In this document: piece after piece, positions 14,696-19,171 of the stretch | Layout: each line of letters begins with the position of its first letter | Numbering within the stretch: position 1 is the stretch's first letter | DNA from: Flavobacterium sp. UBA6195 | GTDB taxonomy: Bacteria > Bacteroidota > Bacteroidia > Flavobacteriales > Flavobacteriaceae | Assembly: GCF_002422095.1 (NCBI RefSeq) | Contig: NZ_DITB01000051.1 | Coordinates: forward strand, 1-19,171 | Length of the DNA stretch: 19,171 nt | Direction of reading: 5' to 3' | Notes under the pieces: model-generated | Databases searched by the model: none | Told to the model about the DNA's origin: nothing | What the model saw: only the letters and a program-made list of their open reading frames with translations | Translations under genes and position numbers: made by a program

Positions 14696-15133
14696 ATGTT
14701 TTCAAAATCATGCAATTATGCTATAAAAGCTACCATATTTATTGCCAAACATTCCTTAGAAGAAAAAAAGGTAGGTTTTGTTGATATCGCTAAAGAAATC
14801 GATTCGCCACAAGCGTTTACAGCTAAAATTTTACAAATACTTGTAAAAGCTGGGATTATCGAATCGGTAAAAGGGGTAAATGGTGGATTTTATATTCCGA
14901 TAAAAAGAATTAAAAAGACTTTCTTAGTTGAAATTGTAGATGCTATTGATGGCGATGCCGTTTTCCATGGTTGTGGATTAGGATTATCGCAATGTTCTGA
15001 AACACATCCTTGTCCAGTGCATGATAAATTTAAAAGTATTCGTAATGAACTAGCGCATATGCTAGAAACCACGAATTTAGAAGAATTAGCTTTGGGAATT
15101 AAGTCAGGAGAAACTTTCTTGAAATCGCTATAA
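14696..15133 (+). CDS. Rrf2-family Fe-S transcriptional regulator (NsrR-like), copy 2
   Basis: A 145-residue paralogue of the protein encoded at 9912-10346. It shares the opening MFSK-C-YAI-AT, the 'SPQAFTAKILQILVKAGII' helix, the wing NGGF, and the cysteine triad at exactly C93, C100, C106 (X6/X5 spacing). Both end in GETFLK. An in-frame TTG at 14690 would add two residues, but the ATG at 14696 aligns exactly with the start of copy 1 and is preferred. It probably binds a [2Fe-2S] or [4Fe-4S] cluster and senses NO or redox state. Having one copy before and one after nadAB-norCB suggests cross-regulation or different ligands. It is convergent with the TonB-receptor gene (27-base gap, no clear terminator). 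Confidence 0.85.
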   Translation: MFSKSCNYAIKATIFIAKHSLEEKKVGFVDIAKEIDSPQAFTAKILQILVKAGIIESVKGVNGGFYIPIKRIKKTFLVEIVDAIDGDAVFHGCGLGLSQCSETHPCPVHDKFKSIRNELAHMLETTNLEELALGIKSGETFLKSL

Positions 15134-15160
15134 AACCAATTCTTCTAATTTGTAGTATTT

Positions 15161-17146
15161 TTAAAACTGAAACATCAAATTAATAAAGATATTTCGTCCC
15201 ATTCTTGGAAGATTTTTCCAATCGGTATAAGTAGTATAATTGGCATCGAACATGTTTTCAACACCCATATTTAGCATCATTTTTGATTTCTCAAAAGTGA
15301 ATTTATAACCAAAATTGGCATTTACAATCGCATAATCAGGTGTTTTGTCTTCACCATAAAAAGTGTTGTATTCGGTCTGTGTTGCATTTCCTTTTAGTTG
15401 TAATTCCGAACTAAATTTTCCTGGTCTAAATCCGACAGAAGTCATGTAATTAAACGGACTCATAAAAGGCAATCCGTTGTTTTCATTGTCTTTTCCTAAG
15501 TTGTATACGAATTGTCCTTTCCAAATCCAGAAATCTGATAATTGATAACTTACCGTAAAATCAGAAGATAAAATAGTAGCATAATCTAAAGCTGTATAGA
15601 CTTTTATTCCATTGGCACCAATAGTCATAGGCGCCACCGAAGCATCAGGAATTCCAATGATATAATCGTAAATATGAAAATAGGAAGTCGATAATTTAGT
15701 TTGCCATTTCTCATTTTTAAAACCAATATTGGCATTTCCTTCTACCGATTTTTCATTTTTTAAATTGGGGTTTCCGATGTAATCAAATCCGTCAAAACTG
15801 TTATACAAATAAAACCCATAGCCTTCTGAAACCGATGGAGCGCGTTCACCATACCCCATTCCGAATCCATAAGAAATCCCGTCTTTGTTATAGAAATAAT
15901 TGGTTGAAATACTTTTTAGGAATCGAGATTTTGAAGCTTCCATTTCTGGATAGAAAATCTGTAAACTTTGCAAACCGAAATCACTCGCAACATTGTTATT
16001 ATGAAACCCTAAATTCGTAGTGAATTTCAAATTAGAATGACAATTGATTTCGAAATTATCTTCCAAATAAATTCCAGCATACAACGTACGAACATCAGGC
16101 CAAGTGTACATAAACATTAAGTTTTCGTTTGGATCAGACGGATACATCGTCATTTCGGCAACAGAGCGATTGTAAAACGAATTCAAATTGGCTAAAAATT
16201 GATGCTTTTTGTATTTCCCATTTACTTTGGAATAAAAACCATAGGTATCACTCCAACCCGGCATGTCCATGTGAATAGGAACATCAGGACGTTTGGTGTC
16301 GTCCATGGTGTGCGTAATCGTATTGAAATAGAGTTTGGTTTCCCAATTATCGATTGAATCAAAACTTGGTTTGTAATTGAATTTTACCGAAGTAATCAAA
16401 GCTTCCGCCAACGAAACATCCATTGGTAACGCAGGATAACCGACATCGGTAGCTCTATCAAAAATTACTGAAGCTTCAATGCTTTTATTAGGTGCCAATC
16501 GGTAACCCGAAGTTGCGGAAAGATTGAGTTTTCTGAACTGTGAAAACTGAATTTCTTTGTTATTTCCTGCTTTGTAATTTTCGGCATCGCGAAACATTAC
16601 ATCGGTATCCACATAAAATAAACTATCCGCATAATTGATGGCCGAACCAATGATTTTTTGGCGATTATTCGTTTCATAACCTGAGTTAACAAAGAATTCC
16701 CAACCCGCATTAGTAAATTGACGTTGGCTTCTTTTTAAATCAATCGAACCACCAATCGTATTTCCGTGACAACTCCCTTGTTGACCTGAAGAAATCGTTG
16801 CTTCTGATAAATTAGAAACTTCAACATAAGAAGTCACAGGGTCCATTTTATCGGTACAAGCGCCAAAGATTCGCATTCCGTCGATGGTAACTACGGTTCG
16901 CTCAGTTGCCATTCCGTTTATGATGGGTTCCCAAGCATAAGCACCTCTTTTGATTAAATCTACTTTGGTTGATTTTTGCAGAAATTCGTCTAAAGTAGCG
17001 AGTGTTTTGGTTTGTTTTTCGTGCAAAGCTGCTTTTGTTCCTACTACCAAAACTTCTTTAAGTTCTTTAGTTTTAAGAGAATCCGCCTCTTGACTAAAAG
17101 TAAAACAAAACGAAAGTGACAGAAAAAATACTGTTAATTTTTTCAT
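15161..17146 (-). CDS. TonB-dependent outer-membrane receptor, OprC/NosA-type (probable copper)
   Basis: A 661-residue outer-membrane protein. It has a signal peptide (about 1-19, cleavage after FS), an N-terminal plug (about 30-140, 'VVTIDGMRIFGACTDKMDP' and 'GNTIGGSIDL'), then a beta-barrel ending in ...INLMFQF with terminal Phe. In the plug C97-xxx-M101 and in the barrel H279-x-M281 reproduce the CxxxM/HxM copper-binding tetrad described for Pseudomonas OprC. Extra Met/His follow (H292, M293, M295), plus C126-H127 in the plug. This supports copper uptake, energised by TonB from the inner membrane. It is downstream of the Met/His-rich lipoprotein gene; a hairpin with a T run lies between them, so expression may be uncoupled or attenuated. 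The substrate is inferred from motifs. Confidence 0.87.
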   Translation of the reverse strand: MKKLTVFFLSLSFCFTFSQEADSLKTKELKEVLVVGTKAALHEKQTKTLATLDEFLQKSTKVDLIKRGAYAWEPIINGMATERTVVTIDGMRIFGACTDKMDPVTSYVEVSNLSEATISSGQQGSCHGNTIGGSIDLKRSQRQFTNAGWEFFVNSGYETNNRQKIIGSAINYADSLFYVDTDVMFRDAENYKAGNNKEIQFSQFRKLNLSATSGYRLAPNKSIEASVIFDRATDVGYPALPMDVSLAEALITSVKFNYKPSFDSIDNWETKLYFNTITHTMDDTKRPDVPIHMDMPGWSDTYGFYSKVNGKYKKHQFLANLNSFYNRSVAEMTMYPSDPNENLMFMYTWPDVRTLYAGIYLEDNFEINCHSNLKFTTNLGFHNNNVASDFGLQSLQIFYPEMEASKSRFLKSISTNYFYNKDGISYGFGMGYGERAPSVSEGYGFYLYNSFDGFDYIGNPNLKNEKSVEGNANIGFKNEKWQTKLSTSYFHIYDYIIGIPDASVAPMTIGANGIKVYTALDYATILSSDFTVSYQLSDFWIWKGQFVYNLGKDNENNGLPFMSPFNYMTSVGFRPGKFSSELQLKGNATQTEYNTFYGEDKTPDYAIVNANFGYKFTFEKSKMMLNMGVENMFDANYTTYTDWKNLPRMGRNIFINLMFQF

Positions 17147-17160
17147 GATATAAAGATTTT

Positions 17161-17197
17161 AAAAAAGGTCATTATTTAAGTCATAACGACCTTTTTT
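17161..17197 (-). terminator. Terminator between the lipoprotein and TonB-receptor genes
   Basis: AAAAAAGGTC pairs with GACCTTTTTT, and TTAT/ATAA extends the stem past a single mismatch. Read on the - strand it lies 11 bases past the lipoprotein stop and ends in TTTTTT. It would end or attenuate transcription before the receptor gene. Confidence 0.8.
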
Positions 17198-17207
17198 AGA
17201 GTAAAAA

Positions 17208-18053
17208 TTAAAATTCGATTTCGAAGAAAATACTACTAGCAGTAACTGTTTCTGTGATTTCTTCTCCTTTTAAGATAGTTCCTTCGGCGTTAGCTAATTG
17301 TAAGTTGATTTTCCAATAACCTGTCATGGTTAACGATAATTTACCATCGTATAATCCACCTGCTAAAGTTTGAGTCGCATGAACGTTATTTGGTGATGAA
17401 TGATTTCCCATGCTTGGCATTCTAGGGTCGATTTTTACGGTGTAACCATCCACAACTGGGAAATTCATCATGCTTTGCATTTTCCAAACGCCAACTTTCA
17501 TATCGTTGACAGCTACTTTAGGAGTAGTAGGTTCGATTAAAGCTACTAAGTATTTTGTACCATCCGAACCCATAAAAGTATTTACTTTTCTTTTGGTAGA
17601 AGCTGGTACATCGATAACATCTGTTGCAGTGTAATCTACACCATTAATATTGTAATCGATTTTTAAATCCCAATATTCTGTGGCATTTTGAGCCATTTGA
17701 AACATAATATATCCTTTATATAAAGTTCCATTTTCAGTTACTTTTTCTACTGTTGAATATGGGCACGCATGTGTCATTGAAGTCATGTGCATTAGTGGAG
17801 ACCAACTCACTTCTGCATTTTTAATATAATTGTTGGTTCCGTTTTCTTTGATTCGTAGGCTAATTTCATTGTACCCTTGTTCTAAACTTCCCATTTTAGA
17901 ATACAATTCGATTGTATGTGTATCGTTAGTGATTTCTTTAAATTTAGTAATTCCGTCTAATTCATTTACAGCAGTTTCATCATCGTTTGAACAAGACACG
18001 AAAGTTAAGGCCATAGCAAAAATGGCTACAATATATTTTATTGAAGTTTTCAT
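17208..18053 (-). CDS. Met/His-rich lipoprotein with two YtkA-like halves (probable copper binding)
   Basis: A 281-residue lipoprotein with a type II signal (lipobox FVSC, lipidated C21, followed by SNDDE, typical for Bacteroidota surface or outer-membrane lipoproteins). Two similar halves are visible: about 55-150, with W-SPLMHMTSMTHACPYS (M88, H89, M90, M93, H95, C97) followed by 'GYIMFQMA...YWDLKI'; and about 195-280, with DPRMPSMGNHSSPNN (M212, M215, H218, H225) followed by 'GKLSLTMTGYWKINL'. The second half resembles YtkA/FixH-type domains. The Met/His clusters suit Cu(I)/Cu(II). It precedes the OprC-like receptor gene and so is a candidate partner that presents or receives copper. Function is inferred, not demonstrated. 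Confidence 0.78.
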   Translation of the reverse strand: MKTSIKYIVAIFAMALTFVSCSNDDETAVNELDGITKFKEITNDTHTIELYSKMGSLEQGYNEISLRIKENGTNNYIKNAEVSWSPLMHMTSMTHACPYSTVEKVTENGTLYKGYIMFQMAQNATEYWDLKIDYNINGVDYTATDVIDVPASTKRKVNTFMGSDGTKYLVALIEPTTPKVAVNDMKVGVWKMQSMMNFPVVDGYTVKIDPRMPSMGNHSSPNNVHATQTLAGGLYDGKLSLTMTGYWKINLQLANAEGTILKGEEITETVTASSIFFEIEF

Positions 18054-18085
18054 TATATTTTTTAATTAAAGTGATTGTAATTACA

Positions 18086-18109
18086 TCTGAAATACTTGAT
18101 TTCAGACAA
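18086..18109 (-). promoter_or_regulatory. Dyad and weak Fnr-like site upstream of the lipoprotein gene
   Basis: TCTGAAAT-ACTTG-ATTTCAGA (18086-18106) is a perfect 8-bp inverted repeat. Overlapping it, TTGATTTCAGACAA (18096-18109) has an Fnr-like TTG-N8-CAA shape. The 9-mer TGATTTCAG (18097-18105) is repeated in the dyad at 18581-18589 in the next upstream promoter. The -7 element here is weak (TCACTTTA on the - strand). Confidence 0.35.
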
Positions 18110-18169
18110 ATTTGGATATAAGTTGAGTGGGTTAATTCAGAAAATGAACTAACAAAAACCAATATTTAA

Positions 18170-18544
18170 TTAAGAAATAAATGTGGGTGGATGAAAGAAG
18201 GCACAATCATTCAAGTGAAAGTAAAGATTAGAATAATTGTTACCAATAGAAGTTTTATTTAAAAAATAAATTTGTCTAATTTCTATAGGTTGAATTTCCT
18301 GAAAAAATACAATTTCAGTTTGTTCGAATGATATCTTTTTTTCTGGAGAATTTTCAGAACCGCTTTCAGAAGCTTTTGCCAATTGTATTGCCAAGTGACA
18401 CTTCCCGTTACATTTTAATTCGGGTTTGGATTTATTCTCACAAAGGTTAGTTACAATGTAATCATAATTCACAGCATATTCTAAAACCGGAAGTATTGGC
18501 TTTAGAAACATCAATGCAGTTAATATGATTAGTAATTGTTTCAT
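18170..18544 (-). CDS. Small exported Cys/His protein of unknown function, in the copper cluster
   Basis: A 124-residue protein whose first ~20 residues are hydrophobic (MKQLLIILTALMFLKPILPV), an export signal or N-terminal anchor. A conserved-looking motif follows: 'NLCENKSKPELKCNGKCHL' with C35, C45, C49 and H50, a pattern that could bind copper or another soft metal. The C-terminus ends 'FFHPPTFIS'. I recognise this as a type of small protein often found beside flavobacterial copper receptors, but I can give no function. It is first in the cluster with the lipoprotein (116-base gap) and TonB-receptor genes. Its -7 element lies only 4 bases before the ATG, so the transcript may be leaderless. 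Confidence 0.7.
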   Translation of the reverse strand: MKQLLIILTALMFLKPILPVLEYAVNYDYIVTNLCENKSKPELKCNGKCHLAIQLAKASESGSENSPEKKISFEQTEIVFFQEIQPIEIRQIYFLNKTSIGNNYSNLYFHLNDCAFFHPPTFIS

Positions 18545-18548
18545 GGGA

Positions 18549-18556
18549 CAAATTTA
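18549..18556 (-). promoter_or_regulatory. -7 element before the small Cys/His gene
   Basis: On the - strand TAAATTTG, an exact TAnnTTTG match, ends four bases before the ATG at 18544. The predicted start site (~18545) gives an almost leaderless mRNA. The dyad at 18579-18594 is centred 30.5 bp upstream. Confidence 0.55.
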
Positions 18557-18578
18557 CAAGAAATAAATTAAGGTCTAG

Positions 18579-18594
18579 TATGATTTCAGTCATA
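18579..18594. promoter_or_regulatory. Candidate Crp/Fnr-type operator in the divergent crp/copper-cluster region
   Basis: TATGA-TTTCAG-TCATA has the same half-sites and 6-base spacer as 9854-9869. It is centred at 18586.5, which is 29.5 bp before a -7-like TTAATTTG (18616-18623, one mismatch) for the + strand regulator gene and 30.5 bp before the - strand -7 element. It could control both directions, including autoregulation of the regulator. Confidence 0.6.
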
Positions 18595-18665
18595 TTTTTT
18601 TTACTTTTATTGAAATTAATTTGTGCTTTATCTAAAAGAATTAAAGCCTTCAACACAACTACTTT

Positions 18666-19171
18666 ATGCAGATAGATTTAGATTTATTATTTACTTGGGG
18701 CGCTATTGCCAAGGAGTACAAGAAAAATGAAATTATTTTTCATGAAGAGGAATCAGCGAATTTTTATTATCAAATTATCGATGGTTGCGTAAGAATGTAC
18801 AATTCCAATGAAGAAGGAAAAGAGTTTACTCAAGGCTATTTTAAAAATGGTCATAGTTTTGGTGAACCACCTTTGTTTATTGATGAAGTGTATCCTTCCA
18901 CTGCCGTAGCCTTTAAAGATTCGAAAATAATAAAAATTTCGAAGGAGAAGTTTTTAAAGATTTTAGAGGAATATCCTTTTATTCAGAAGCAATTCTTGAA
19001 TTTAATGGCAACTCGAATTCACACCAAAGCCAAAACTACAAAAGACATTGTAAATCAAAAACCAGAGTTTCGAATTTTAGCCTTTTTAAATGCCCACAAA
19101 AACCCCGATTGTCCTAAAAAAGAATTGGTAGAATTTACAAGACAAGAAATTGCCAACTTTACAGGTTTACG
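18666..19171 (+). CDS. Crp/Fnr-family transcriptional regulator, N-terminal part (3' end outside window)
   Basis: 168 complete codons, open at the right edge. The N-terminal cyclic-nucleotide-binding-like barrel spans about 10-115: 'NEIIFHEEESANFYYQIIDG' and 'NGHSFGEPPLFIDE' (the GE of the phosphate-binding cassette), then the dimerisation helix (about 93-130). The C-terminal helix-turn-helix begins ('ELVEFTRQEIANFTGLR') and is cut off. The E. coli CRP Arg-Ser that binds cAMP is replaced by YPSTA, so cAMP is unlikely as ligand. There is no N-terminal cysteine set, so it is not an Fe-S Fnr. A DNR/HcpR-like NO/heme-responsive regulator is possible, but only by context (NO-related genes, shared operators). 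ATG 18666 is the start. It is divergent from the copper cluster. Confidence 0.82.
   Translation, partial: MQIDLDLLFTWGAIAKEYKKNEIIFHEEESANFYYQIIDGCVRMYNSNEEGKEFTQGYFKNGHSFGEPPLFIDEVYPSTAVAFKDSKIIKISKEKFLKILEEYPFIQKQFLNLMATRIHTKAKTTKDIVNQKPEFRILAFLNAHKNPDCPKKELVEFTRQEIANFTGL

Noticed and set aside
18666..19171. Classical oxygen-sensing Fnr
   Set aside because: No N-terminal cysteine cluster; only two isolated cysteines (C41, C149) are visible.

Overview
The window looks like chromosomal DNA of a member of the Flavobacteriaceae (Bacteroidota), probably Flavobacterium or a close relative. The DNA is very AT-rich, several promoters carry the Bacteroidota -7 motif TAnnTTTG, Shine-Dalgarno sequences are absent, and the proteins have a flavobacterial character (long aromatic amino acid hydroxylase, DUF1761 protein, lipoprotein/TonB-receptor pair).

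Left part (1-6590), housekeeping genes: the C-terminal part of an AsmA-like protein, a phenylalanine hydroxylase-like enzyme and a single-domain rhodanese on the + strand; then, on the - strand, a GNAT/FemAB-like acyltransferase, a DUF1761 membrane protein and a J-domain/KTSC protein. This part ends at 6549-6590 in the 3' half of a tRNA-Met gene whose 5' half is missing, the usual scar of tRNA-targeted integration. A 346-bp AT-rich gap with several inverted repeats follows.

Right part (6591-19171), low-oxygen, NO and copper genes: class III (anaerobic) ribonucleotide reductase nrdD and its activase nrdG. The essential glycyl-radical tail of NrdD is in another frame, as a 54-codon ORF overlapping both neighbours. 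Then comes an apparent operon: an Fe-S Rrf2 regulator (NsrR-like), nadA, nadB, norC and a NorB-like heme-copper-oxidase-superfamily subunit. nadB/norC and norC/norB overlap by 1 and 4 bases. A second, very similar Rrf2 gene follows. On the opposite strand lies a copper-uptake-like cluster: a small Cys/His protein, a Met/His-rich lipoprotein with two YtkA-like halves, and an OprC/NosA-type TonB-dependent receptor. A divergent Crp/Fnr-type regulator runs off the right edge.

Most notable: (1) by my unaided alignment the NorB-like protein keeps the two adjacent FeB histidines and the proximal heme histidine, but has Asn, Val, Asn and Met where classical cNOR has the third FeB His, two active-site glutamates and a low-spin heme His. 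It may therefore be a divergent NO reductase or an NO-dismutase-like enzyme. (2) A dyad TATGA-N6-TCATA, with a weaker TGA-N6-TCA version, lies at a near-constant distance (28.5-30.5 bp) upstream of the -7 elements of the first Rrf2/nad/nor operon, the second Rrf2 gene, and the crp/copper-cluster divergent region. This suggests one Crp/Fnr regulon linking these genes. (3) The split nrdD.
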